A DNA stretch of 64,000 nt from an uncultured Litoreibacter sp. GTDB taxonomy: Bacteria; Pseudomonadota; Alphaproteobacteria; Rhodobacterales; Rhodobacteraceae. A model generated the notes under the pieces. The model had not been told where the DNA came from. It saw nothing but the letters and a program-made list of their open reading frames with translations, and searched no databases. Shown here piece after piece: positions 17,510 to 25,384 of this stretch (within the stretch, counting starts at the first letter, position 1; the number at the start of each line of letters is the position of its first letter). A program made the position numbers and the translations under genes. The stretch covers positions 434,001 through 498,000 of the forward strand of contig CANMWQ010000001.1 in NCBI GenBank assembly GCA_947501685.1, given 5' to 3'.

Positions 17510-17824
17510 TCAGATATCAATCGCGCTGTCATCCTCTGGGGTCATCTCGGCCGGGCTCTTACGCCGGATGATAATGTCGCCATTGGGCAGCACCTCAGGC
17601 GGGTGATAAGCGCTGAGCCCGCGCAGCTGGTCGCCGAGGTCCTCCATCAGCGGGGCCACGTCGTCCTGAATGCCCTCAAGCAGCTTGCGCATCCCCTCTG
17701 TCAGCTCGTCCAGCCCCTCAAACAAAGGCGCATCGGGGGCAGGGGGCCCTTCAGGCTCCGCGCTTTGCGACAGGGCAGGGGCGGCGGCAAAACACAAGGT
17801 TAGTGCAAGGAATACATGTCTCAT
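17510..17824 (-). CDS. small secreted protein, acidic, function unknown
   Basis: A 104-aa protein with a clear signal peptide (residues 1-19, ending ALS/QSAEPEG) and no membrane helix after it. Residues 25-75 contain an acidic helical region (EGMRKLLEGIQDDVAPLMED) and the sequence LPNGDIIIRRK, which looks like a short beta segment. Related small proteins sit beside tRNA genes in Rhodobacterales and are often mislabelled AAA ATPase, but no nucleotide-binding motif is present. It is probably periplasmic. Monocistronic, pointing toward the tRNA. Confidence 0.7.
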   Translation of the reverse strand: MRHVFLALTLCFAAAPALSQSAEPEGPPAPDAPLFEGLDELTEGMRKLLEGIQDDVAPLMEDLGDQLRGLSAYHPPEVLPNGDIIIRRKSPAEMTPEDDSAIDI

Positions 17825-17841
17825 ACCCCTGATATATGGGC

Positions 17842-18867
17842 TCAGAGGTCAACTTCCAAGGTGACCGGGAAATGGTCGGAGGCAGTCAGCAGCGCGTCAC
17901 AGAGATCTTTGCGCCGCCAGCAGTCAGGGTCATCAAACGGGTGCCAGATATGCCATTTGGGCTGCCGCGCGGCCAAATCCGGCGAGACCATGATGTAATC
18001 CAGCAGCGCATTCAGGTAGCGGTTCTCGCGCCGCACGAAAAAGCGCGAGGTTGACAGGCGGGCGCCGATCCGTTGCGACAGCGCGTGTTGGGCATGCGGG
18101 TCAAGCATCTGCTTTTCGGCGGGCTCGCCCACGCCCATGACGATCTCCACGCTGGAGCGGCCAAACAGCTTTTCATATTCGTCCAGCCCCGGCCCGTCAT
18201 TGAAATCACCGAGCACGATCAGCGGATCGCCCGCGCTCAGATGCGCGTCCACCCGTTCGCGCAGCCAAATGCATTGCGCCAACTGCTTGCGCCGGTTGGC
18301 AATGGAAATCCGCATCACCGCATCCGCGTTGCGCGCGCCATGCGGCGCCTTCGACTTCAGATGCGCCCCGATCAGCCGCAATGACTTCCCCGAGTTCAAC
18401 GTCAGCGCCACCTCCAGCGGTGGTTTGGAGAACACCACCTCGTCCTGCTGGTCATCCACATCGAGATCAATCTTGAACGCCCCGTCAAAGCGCGGCCCGT
18501 CGCCCTTGCCGCCGGTCTCAGGCCCTTGCGGGTCATGTATGGCCTGCATTTTGTCAGGGTCATAGATTAGCGCGATCTCTTGCTGTGTGTCATTCGCGAA
18601 GCCCATCAGGGATTTGCGCGCCCGCAGCCCGAAGCGCTGGGCAAAATGCTCAAGCGCACGGACCCCGTCGCGGCGCGGGCTGGTGTCGGGGGCCTCGATC
18701 ACCATGACCGCGTCGGCATCCAACGCCTGAAATACGGTGCCCAAGGCCTCCGTCTGCTGCGCCTTGGTCACGTCTCGGCGGCTCGACCAGCTGTCATCAT
18801 CGACCAAGCGGCCTTCATCGTCGAACAGATTGGAGAACCATTCGACATTATAAGTGGCAATCTTCAC
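17842..18867 (-). CDS. endonuclease/exonuclease/phosphatase family protein
   Basis: A 341-aa protein starting at a GTG (18867) whose first bases overlap the stop of the upstream DnaJ/TerB gene (GTGA, 18864-18867), so the two are coupled. The fold markers are the N-terminal ATYNVEWF, LIGAHLKSKAP (His), VLGDFNDGP (Asp and Asn) and TASDHFPV (Asp-His pair near the end), which build the metal-dependent active site of DNase I-like and inositol-phosphatase enzymes. Whether the substrate is DNA, RNA or a phosphoester cannot be told. No signal peptide is visible, so it is likely cytoplasmic. A longer open frame upstream to 19002 is only the neighbouring gene read in another frame. Confidence 0.88.
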   Translation of the reverse strand: MKIATYNVEWFSNLFDDEGRLVDDDSWSSRRDVTKAQQTEALGTVFQALDADAVMVIEAPDTSPRRDGVRALEHFAQRFGLRARKSLMGFANDTQQEIALIYDPDKMQAIHDPQGPETGGKGDGPRFDGAFKIDLDVDDQQDEVVFSKPPLEVALTLNSGKSLRLIGAHLKSKAPHGARNADAVMRISIANRRKQLAQCIWLRERVDAHLSAGDPLIVLGDFNDGPGLDEYEKLFGRSSVEIVMGVGEPAEKQMLDPHAQHALSQRIGARLSTSRFFVRRENRYLNALLDYIMVSPDLAARQPKWHIWHPFDDPDCWRRKDLCDALLTASDHFPVTLEVDL

Positions 18868-19544
18868 GCGGCGTCCTGCAAAATCTCGTCCCAGGCGCGG
18901 TTGATCTGCACCAGCTTCTTCTCCGCCAGCTTCACGGCCTCTTCGGGCACGCCGCGCGCGGCCATGTTGTCGGGGTGGGTCTCGCGCACCAGCTTGCGCC
19001 ACAGCGCGCGCACCTCGTCGAGCGACATATCAGGCGTCGCCCCCAAAATGTAATAGGGGTCATGGTCGTCATCGGGGACGTAGCGCGCGCGCAAAGTGCG
19101 GAACTCCGCCTGGGTCATCCCGAAAATTTCGCCCACAATCGACAGGAACTGGTCCTCGGCCTCATGGTAATTGTCGTCGGCCACCGCGATGTGAAACAGC
19201 CCCTCCATCAGGTCCAGCAGCGTGTCATGCCGGTCGTCAAACATCTCGGCGATCTGGCGGGCGTAGCTGTCAAACCCGGTGACGTCCTGACGGGCGAGGT
19301 TGAAGACCCGTGCCGCGTTCTCCTCGTCGCGGCGGGAGATGGTGAAGACCTCGCGGAACGCTTTGACCTCGTTGCGGGTGACAATGCCATCGGCCTTTGC
19401 CATTTTCGCCCCCAGCGCGATCACCGCGATGGTGAAGGCCACCGTGTCCTGCGGCTCGGCGCGCAGCTTTTCGAACACCGCTGTCAGCCCTTCGCCATTT
19501 GCGAGGGCGGCCAGTGCTTCCGCGATGCGTTGCCAGATTGTCAT
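18864..19544 (-). CDS. DjlA-like protein: TerB domain plus DnaJ domain
   Basis: A 226-aa co-chaperone. Residues 30-155 form a TerB-like helical domain (KMAKADGIVTRNEV and AVADDNYHEAEDQFL motifs). Residues 165-225 are a J domain (YYILGATPDMSLDEVRALWRKL ... ETHPDNM), with the HPD tripeptide needed to stimulate DnaK. This is the soluble relative of the membrane co-chaperone DjlA; no N-terminal membrane helix is seen. It overlaps the nuclease gene downstream by four bases, suggesting a shared role, for example folding or regulating the nuclease-family partner. That partnership is inference. Confidence 0.88.
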   Translation of the reverse strand: MTIWQRIAEALAALANGEGLTAVFEKLRAEPQDTVAFTIAVIALGAKMAKADGIVTRNEVKAFREVFTISRRDEENAARVFNLARQDVTGFDSYARQIAEMFDDRHDTLLDLMEGLFHIAVADDNYHEAEDQFLSIVGEIFGMTQAEFRTLRARYVPDDDHDPYYILGATPDMSLDEVRALWRKLVRETHPDNMAARGVPEEAVKLAEKKLVQINRAWDEILQDAA

Positions 19545-19575
19545 GCCGCCACGCTAGCGGAACTCACCGGGAATG

Positions 19576-20058
19576 TCAGAGGGTTTTCTGCATCAGCACA
19601 AGATCAATGCGACGGCCAAATTTCTGGCCAATCTCAGGCAGATGGCCGACGGTTTGATAGCCGTGTCGCGCGTGAAACTCTTGGCCCGCCGCATTCTCGC
19701 CGGAGACGCCCGCAATCATATGGGTGACGCCCTGCGCGCGGGCCGCATCTTCCAGCGCGCGCAGCAATTGCGCGCCCAAACCTGCCCCTCGCACGCCCTG
19801 CGCAAGACAGATCGAATGCTCTTTGACACGGCTGTACCCGTCGCCTTTGCGAAACGGCGCGAAGCTTGCAAACCCAACAACCTGAACGTCGTTACAGGCC
19901 ACAAGATAGGCATCCGCCTCCGCAATCTGGGCCGCAATCTCGGTCTCGCTTTTCTCAACCGGAGCAAAGGTGATCGTCGTGTCCCGAATAATCTGGTTGT
20001 AAATCTCGGCAATCCCAGAGGCGTCCTGCGCCGTCGCCGCACGCAGCTCAGGGCTCAC
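19576..20058 (-). CDS. GNAT acetyltransferase, phosphinothricin-acetyltransferase-like
   Basis: A 160-aa GNAT enzyme. It matches the pat/bar group: the N-terminal AAT..DASGIAEIYNQIIRD, the middle GFASFAPFRK, and the acetyl-CoA loop with G-x-G-A (RGAGLGAQLLRAL) near residue 95, then ARHGYQTVGHLPEIG at the end. Relatives acetylate phosphinothricin, methionine sulfoximine or amino-acid-like compounds. It starts at GTG (20058) overlapping the stop of the VOC-family gene (4 bases), so the two are in one operon. A detoxifying role is likely; the substrate is not proven. Confidence 0.85.
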   Translation of the reverse strand: MSPELRAATAQDASGIAEIYNQIIRDTTITFAPVEKSETEIAAQIAEADAYLVACNDVQVVGFASFAPFRKGDGYSRVKEHSICLAQGVRGAGLGAQLLRALEDAARAQGVTHMIAGVSGENAAGQEFHARHGYQTVGHLPEIGQKFGRRIDLVLMQKTL

Positions 20059-20678
20059 GACAGCCGCCTGACGCCATCCAGCCCATCAAACACCGCGACC
20101 AGCTTGGGCGCGTCGTCGGGCATAAACAGGGCCGTATCCGCTGCCATCAACGGCCCCAGCACCTGTGCTATGTCTTCGGCCTCAGGGTGATGCAGCGTCA
20201 GGCTGGCCAGCCGCAACCCGCTATCAGGCAGGCTTTGCGTCGGGTGGGCCGCGCCCTGCCATTCAATGATCGCGGGCGCCCAGCCGCCCCAAGGCAGCAC
20301 GCCGCTCTCCGGCACCGCCATGCGCCATTTGAACGGCCCGCGCTCCAGCGAGATCGGAGTGCCAAAGCCCGCCGGCAACACCTCAAGGGCGGCCTCCATA
20401 TCCTCGGTGCGCAGGATCCAGTTGGTCAGCCGGGGAGGGCCGGAAAACGCATCAAGGTTGAACCAGCGCGGACGCCCCACCGGCGGGGCCTCAGGGTCAA
20501 TTGCGATCGCCTCAAAATACATCTCAGGCCCCATGCCCGTCAGCAGGTTATGCGTCCCCATAACCGGATGTTTGCCGCTGGCAGGCAGCTCCACACCCAA
20601 TGTCTCGCGCAGCACTGCCGCGCCTTGCTCAAGCGTGCCACACGCCAACGCCAGATGATCCAGAACCAAAAGAGCCAT
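20055..20678 (-). CDS. VOC/glyoxalase-like family protein
   Basis: A 207-aa protein beginning MALLVLDHLALAC, the start of a glyoxalase-like (VOC) fold; His8 would be a metal ligand. Later segments (PEMYFEAIAIDPEAP, RPRWFNLDAF) fit the glyoxalase-like domain family rather than the small two-domain glyoxalase I. It heads a two-gene operon with the GNAT enzyme. The divergent folate cyclo-ligase gene begins 64 bases away. Substrate unknown. Confidence 0.75.
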   Translation of the reverse strand: MALLVLDHLALACGTLEQGAAVLRETLGVELPASGKHPVMGTHNLLTGMGPEMYFEAIAIDPEAPPVGRPRWFNLDAFSGPPRLTNWILRTEDMEAALEVLPAGFGTPISLERGPFKWRMAVPESGVLPWGGWAPAIIEWQGAAHPTQSLPDSGLRLASLTLHHPEAEDIAQVLGPLMAADTALFMPDDAPKLVAVFDGLDGVRRLS

Positions 20679-20741
20679 GGCCGAAGCCTACGTCGCTGCT
20701 CCGCGCTTGCCAAGCAGGCTTCGCCGCGCCAGAAACGCGGT

Positions 20742-21308
20742 ATGAGCGATATCCAACCCCTCAAAGCCGCCGCCCGCAAAGCCGCCTTCGCCCGCCGCAA
20801 ACAGGCGCGCTCTGCCCAAGGGGATGCGCAGGCCACCGCGCATCTCATTGCGGCTTTGCTGCCCCATAAGGGCAAGCCGCTCGCAGGCTACATGCCCATC
20901 CGCACGGAGATCGACCCGCTGCCCGCCATGGCCGCTTTGCAGGCCTTCGGCCCCGTCGGCGTGCCGGTCATCCAAGGCGAGGGCCAGCCGCTGAAATTCC
21001 GCGCATGGACGCCGCGGGCCGAGATGGTCGAGGGCCCTTTCCGCGCGAAAATCCCGGCGAGCGGAGACTGGGTCACGCCGCAGATCCTCATCGTCCCGCT
21101 GGTGGCCTTCACCCCTAAAGCCATGCGGCTGGGCTATGGTGGCGGCTTTTATGACCGCACGCTTGAGGGCCTGCGCGCGCGCGGTCCCGTCACGGCCATC
21201 GGCTTTGCCTATAGCGCGCAAGAGGCCGCCGATCTGCCGCTGGAGCCCACCGACCAGCCTCTTGACATGATCGTCACGGAAAACGGCCCGCTTACCCCGC
21301 CAAACTGA
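20742..21308 (+). CDS. 5-formyltetrahydrofolate cyclo-ligase
   Basis: A 188-aa protein of the usual length for the enzyme that uses ATP to turn 5-formyl-THF into 5,10-methenyl-THF. The N-terminal basic part (AFARRKQAR) and the C-terminal ATP-binding GYGGGFYDRTL are diagnostic, with YMPIRTEIDP in between. The ATG at 20742 is chosen because the frame upstream runs through the VOC gene on the other strand. It heads an apparent operon with the YmdB-type phosphoesterase 41 bases downstream and the EamA permease. Confidence 0.93.
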   Translation: MSDIQPLKAAARKAAFARRKQARSAQGDAQATAHLIAALLPHKGKPLAGYMPIRTEIDPLPAMAALQAFGPVGVPVIQGEGQPLKFRAWTPRAEMVEGPFRAKIPASGDWVTPQILIVPLVAFTPKAMRLGYGGGFYDRTLEGLRARGPVTAIGFAYSAQEAADLPLEPTDQPLDMIVTENGPLTPPN

Positions 21309-21349
21309 CAGCCATTGCACCACCCCCCTGAGACGCCTAACACTGCGGA

Positions 21350-22171
21350 ATGAAACTTTTGTTCCTTGGCGACGTCATGGGCCGGTCTGGCCGCACCGCA
21401 ATCACCACCCATCTCAAAGCGCTGCGCGAGGCGTGGAGCCTTGATTTCGTCGTGGTCAACGGGGAGAACGCCACCAACGGGGCAGGGCTGTCGCCCGCCC
21501 ATGCCACCGCGATGCTGGAGGCGGGCGTCGATTGCCTGACGCTGGGCGATCATGCGTTCGATCAAAAGGACATGCTCAGCTTCATCACCCAAGAGCCCCG
21601 CATCATCCGCCCGCTCAACTTTGCCAAAGGCGCGCCGGGCGCGGGCGCGCGGGTGTTCGAGGCCACGCGTGGCCGCAAAGTGCTGGTCACACAGGTCTTG
21701 GGGCAGGTCTTCATGAAGCGCGCCTTCGAGGATCCGTTCGGCCAGATCGAACAGGTCCTCAAAACCCACATCCTTGGTGGCGCGGTGCAGGCCGCCATTG
21801 TCGATATCCATTGCGAGGCCACCTCCGAGAAAATGGCCATGGGCCATTGGTGCGACGGCAAGGCTTCCATGGTGGTCGGCACTCACACCCATGTCCCCAC
21901 TGGCGATGCGATGATCCTGCCGGGCGGCACTGGCTACATGAGCGACGCGGGCATGTGCGGCGACTACCTTTCTGTCATTGGCATGGAAAAGGCCGAGCCG
22001 ATGCGCCGTTTCGTTACCGGCATGGTCAAAGGCCGCTTCGTGCCAGCAGGCGAAGAGGCCACGCTCAGCGGCTTCTATGTCGAGACCGATGACCGCACCG
22101 GCAAAGCCACCCGTGTGCTCCCCGTGCGCCAAGGCGGGCGGCTGGCCGCTTCCGGGCCACTCGACGCGTAA
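21350..22171 (+). CDS. TIGR00282/YmdB-family metallophosphoesterase
   Basis: A 273-aa calcineurin-like phosphoesterase. Metal ligands are visible in order: GDVMGRSG (Asp), VNGENATNG (Asn), GDHAFDQ (Asp-His), VDIHCEAT (His), GTHTHVPTGD (two His). In Bacillus the homologue YmdB hydrolyses 2',3'-cyclic nucleotides and affects biofilm and mRNA turnover. The neighbouring folate cyclo-ligase is a common partner. The gene starts at an ATG just after that gene. Confidence 0.92.
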   Translation: MKLLFLGDVMGRSGRTAITTHLKALREAWSLDFVVVNGENATNGAGLSPAHATAMLEAGVDCLTLGDHAFDQKDMLSFITQEPRIIRPLNFAKGAPGAGARVFEATRGRKVLVTQVLGQVFMKRAFEDPFGQIEQVLKTHILGGAVQAAIVDIHCEATSEKMAMGHWCDGKASMVVGTHTHVPTGDAMILPGGTGYMSDAGMCGDYLSVIGMEKAEPMRRFVTGMVKGRFVPAGEEATLSGFYVETDDRTGKATRVLPVRQGGRLAASGPLDA

Positions 22172-22181
22172 GAGCTTCCAG

Positions 22182-23102
22182 ATGCGCACCACCCTTTTTC
22201 TGTTCGCAGTGCTTATCGCCATGGGGGCAGGCTGGGGCCTCACCCAGCCGCTCACAAAGATTGCCGTGAGCGAAGGATACCGCCAGTTCGGGCTGATCTT
22301 CTGGCAAATGGCCATCGGCGCGGTGCTCTTGGGCGGGCTCACCTATGCCACGGGCCGCCCGCTGCCTTGGCACCGCGCGGCGCTGAAAACCTACGTCATC
22401 ATTGCGCTCATTGGCACCGTCTTTCCCGCCGCGTCGTCGTATCAGGCGGCGGTCTATTTGCCCGCAGGCATCCTGTCCATTCTGCTGTCGCTGGTTCCGA
22501 TGCTGGCGCTGCCTGTTGCCCTTGCCTTGGGCAATGACACGTTTCAGCCGCGCCGCCTGCTGGGCCTCGTCTTCGGCCTGATCGGTGTACTGCTCATCGC
22601 GGCACCAGAGGCCAGCCTGCCCGACCGCGCCATGCTTGTCTTCCTGCCCCTCGCGCTGATCCCGCCGCTGTTCTACGCGTTCGAGGGCAATTACGTCGCC
22701 CGCTGGGGCACCGCCGGGCTGGACGCGGTGCAGGTCATGGCCGGGGCCTCGCTTGTGGGCATGGCCATCACCCTGCCACTGGCCGTGCTCAGCGGCCAAT
22801 GGATCACGCCGAGCGCCCCTTGGGGCCTGCCTGACGCGGCGCTCGTCGCCAGCTCGGTCATCCACGCGGCGGTCTACACCACTTACGTTTGGCTTGTCGG
22901 GCGCGCCGGGGCTGTCTTCGCCGCGCAAGTGGCCTATCTGGTGACGGGCTTCGGCGTTTTGTGGGCGATGCTGCTTTTGGGGGAGCGCTATTCCCTCTGG
23001 GTCTGGGCCGCGTTCGGTGTCATGATGGTGGGGCTGACGCTGGTGCAGCCTCGGACCCGCATTGAACCCGACATTAAACCCGACGCCGATCGTGTAACGT
23101 AA
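22182..23102 (+). CDS. EamA-family (DMT) permease
   Basis: A 306-aa inner-membrane protein with about ten hydrophobic helices and two EamA repeats (GWGLTQPLTKIAV in the first, AYLVTGFGVLWAMLLLGE in the second). DMT proteins export or import small metabolites, and the substrate cannot be read. The ATG at 22182 directly begins the first helix and lies 11 bases past the YmdB stop, so it belongs to the same operon. The upstream in-frame extension is shadow coding of that gene. Confidence 0.88.
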   Translation: MRTTLFLFAVLIAMGAGWGLTQPLTKIAVSEGYRQFGLIFWQMAIGAVLLGGLTYATGRPLPWHRAALKTYVIIALIGTVFPAASSYQAAVYLPAGILSILLSLVPMLALPVALALGNDTFQPRRLLGLVFGLIGVLLIAAPEASLPDRAMLVFLPLALIPPLFYAFEGNYVARWGTAGLDAVQVMAGASLVGMAITLPLAVLSGQWITPSAPWGLPDAALVASSVIHAAVYTTYVWLVGRAGAVFAAQVAYLVTGFGVLWAMLLLGERYSLWVWAAFGVMMVGLTLVQPRTRIEPDIKPDADRVT

Positions 23103-23119
23103 GGGCAAGGCAACGCGCT

Positions 23120-24898
23120 ATGGACCTCTTCGGATTTGACCAGACAACCCATGCGATCATCGCGCTATGCGTGGTGGCGGGGATGTTTGTCTTGTTCCTG
23201 CGTGAATATTACCCCACGGAGGTGGTGGCGATCACCGGCGTCTCCGTGCTGCTTATTACAGGCGTGCTGCCCTATGATGCAGCCCTCATGGTGCTGTCCA
23301 ACCCGGCGCCTTGGACCATCGCCGCGATGTTCATCGTGATGGGGGCCTTGGTGCGCACCGGCGCGCTGGACTGGTTCACCCAAATCGCCAACCGCAACGC
23401 CGCCGCCCGCCCCGCGCTGGCCATCGGGGCGTTGATGGCCTTCGTCATCATCTCGTCAGCTATCGTGTCCAACACGCCCGTTGTGGTGGTGATGATCCCT
23501 GTCTTCGTGCAGCTGGCCAAGACCATGGGGCTGCAAGCCTCCAAGCTGCTGATCCCGCTCAGCTATGCGGCCATTTTGGGCGGCACGCTCACGCTGATTG
23601 GCACCTCGACCAACCTGCTGGTGGACGGGGTTGCGAGGGCCAACGGGCTGGCGCCCTTCACCATCTTCGAGGTCACCCCGTTGGGCCTGATCCTCGTGGC
23701 TTGGGGCATGATCTACCTGCGCTTTATCGGCCCGCGCCTTCTGCCCGACCGCGCCAGCATGGCGTCGCTGCTGTCGGACACTTCCAAAAGGAAATTCTTC
23801 TCTGAAGCTGCAATCCCGCCCGAAAGCAACCTCATTGGCCGCGAGGCGCTGGACGTGCGACTGTTCAAACGCCCCGGAGTGCGGCTGGTCGATGTGGTAC
23901 GCGGAGACCTGTCGCTCCGCCGCAACCTGCAAGGCGTCACGCTCGAAGTCGGCGACCGGGTCATTCTGCGCACCGAAATGGCGGAACTGCTGTCATTGCA
24001 AGCCGACAAACAGCTCAAACGCGTCGACCAGCTCTCTGCCGTGGAGACCTCCACCGTCGAGGTGCTGATCTCCCCCGGAGCCAAGATGATCGGCCGCACT
24101 TTGGGCTCCATCCGGCTGCGCCGCCGCTACGGCGTCTACCCGCTTGCCGTGCATCGCCGGAACCAGAATATCGGCCAGCAACTGGATGATCTGATCGTGC
24201 GCGTTGGCGACACGTTGCTCTTGGAGGGCGCGCCCGAAGACATCGCGCGGCTGGCCGACGATATGGGGCTGGTGGATGTCGCTCACCCCACAGCACGCGC
24301 CTTTCGGCGCAGGCACGCCCCCATCGCCATCGTCACCTTGCTGGGCATGGTCGGCCTCGCGGGTCTGGGCGTCGCGCCTATTCTCTTGCTCGCCGTACTG
24401 GCCGTGGCCACGGTCCTGATCACACGTTGCATTGACGCCGAAGAGGCCTTCTCCTTCGTCGATGGCCGTCTTCTGTCGCTGATCTTTGCCATGCTCGCCG
24501 TGGGCGCGGCGCTTGAGGCCTCGGGCGCCGTGTCTCTCATCGTGGAGGCGCTGGCCCCCGTCATGTTCGGCCTGCCGCCATTCTTTGTGATCTGGGGCAT
24601 CTACCTGCTCACCTCCGTGCTGACGGAGCTTGTCTCCAACAACGCCGTCGCCGTCGTGGTCACGCCCATCGCCATCGGGCTGGCGACCGCTATTGGCATC
24701 GACCCGCGCCCGCTGGTGGTCGCCGTCATGGTGGCGGCCTCGGCCAGTTTCGCCACACCCATCGGCTACCAGACCAACATGCTGGTCTACGGCCCCGGAG
24801 GCTACCGCTTCACCGACTTCATGAAGGTGGGTATTCCGCTCAATCTCAGCATCGGTATACTGGCCTCCGCGGTCATCCCGTTGATCTGGCCGCTCTAG
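23120..24898 (+). CDS. SLC13/DASS-type permease with two RCK_C (TrkA-C) domains
   Basis: A 592-aa sodium/anion symporter-like protein. The N-terminal helices carry VVVMIPVFVQLAKTMG and GGTLTLIGTSTNLLVDG, which includes the conserved (S/T)-N-x-x motif of the DASS family. Two soluble RCK_C domains (about residues 225-395; VEVLISPGAKMIGRTL) split it in the middle, and the C-terminal half repeats the motif (VSNNAVAVVVTPIA). The substrate is probably sulfate or a di/tricarboxylate; the RCK domains suggest control by a nucleotide ligand. A second permease of the same design lies at 25381-27162. Confidence 0.88.
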   Translation: MDLFGFDQTTHAIIALCVVAGMFVLFLREYYPTEVVAITGVSVLLITGVLPYDAALMVLSNPAPWTIAAMFIVMGALVRTGALDWFTQIANRNAAARPALAIGALMAFVIISSAIVSNTPVVVVMIPVFVQLAKTMGLQASKLLIPLSYAAILGGTLTLIGTSTNLLVDGVARANGLAPFTIFEVTPLGLILVAWGMIYLRFIGPRLLPDRASMASLLSDTSKRKFFSEAAIPPESNLIGREALDVRLFKRPGVRLVDVVRGDLSLRRNLQGVTLEVGDRVILRTEMAELLSLQADKQLKRVDQLSAVETSTVEVLISPGAKMIGRTLGSIRLRRRYGVYPLAVHRRNQNIGQQLDDLIVRVGDTLLLEGAPEDIARLADDMGLVDVAHPTARAFRRRHAPIAIVTLLGMVGLAGLGVAPILLLAVLAVATVLITRCIDAEEAFSFVDGRLLSLIFAMLAVGAALEASGAVSLIVEALAPVMFGLPPFFVIWGIYLLTSVLTELVSNNAVAVVVTPIAIGLATAIGIDPRPLVVAVMVAASASFATPIGYQTNMLVYGPGGYRFTDFMKVGIPLNLSIGILASAVIPLIWPL

Positions 24899-24916
24899 AA
24901 GGCGAGGGGGCAAGGC

Positions 24917-25384
24917 TTGAGACGCGCGCTTATCATCTTGGCAGGCTGCATAGGGCTGGGGGCCTGCGGGTTTTTGAATGACCGCTTTGTGGAACCGGTC
25001 GTGGACCGTGTCTTGGAACGCCCCTCTGGCCCGATCACCTTGCCGCCACCGCCGCCCAGCCGTCTGGCGCGCCCGGTCTTTGTGGTGGTCGATGGAGACC
25101 GTCTGGTCGTGGAAATGGATGACGGCGCGCAATGTATCGGCGGCGCGCGCGGCGCGTTCTCGGCGGCGGGCTGGACCGGCCAGCTGACCGAATGCCCCTA
25201 TGCCTATAATTACGCGGTGGCGCTTGCGGCTGGCAGCCCCGCAGGCCCGCTGGAGCTGGGCGAGGTCACCGGCCCTGTGCTGCCCCCTTCCGAGGGCGAG
25301 GTGCCCTTCCGCCCCATCGCCACGACGCAAATCACCGACACGGGCGGTTTCACCTACAGATACGAAAGCGCTGAAGGCTTCTAA
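24917..25384 (+). CDS. outer/inner membrane lipoprotein, function unknown
   Basis: A 155-aa protein with a lipoprotein signal (MRRALIILAGCIGLGAC; lipobox LGAC at residues 14-17) followed by a proline-rich linker (TLPPPPPS) and a small beta-rich domain. It starts at a TTG 19 bases after the SLC13 permease. The stop codon (25382-25384) overlaps the stop of the second permease on the other strand. The two flanking permeases suggest it is an accessory protein of their transport, but this is inference. Confidence 0.75.
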   Translation: MRRALIILAGCIGLGACGFLNDRFVEPVVDRVLERPSGPITLPPPPPSRLARPVFVVVDGDRLVVEMDDGAQCIGGARGAFSAAGWTGQLTECPYAYNYAVALAAGSPAGPLELGEVTGPVLPPSEGEVPFRPIATTQITDTGGFTYRYESAEGF

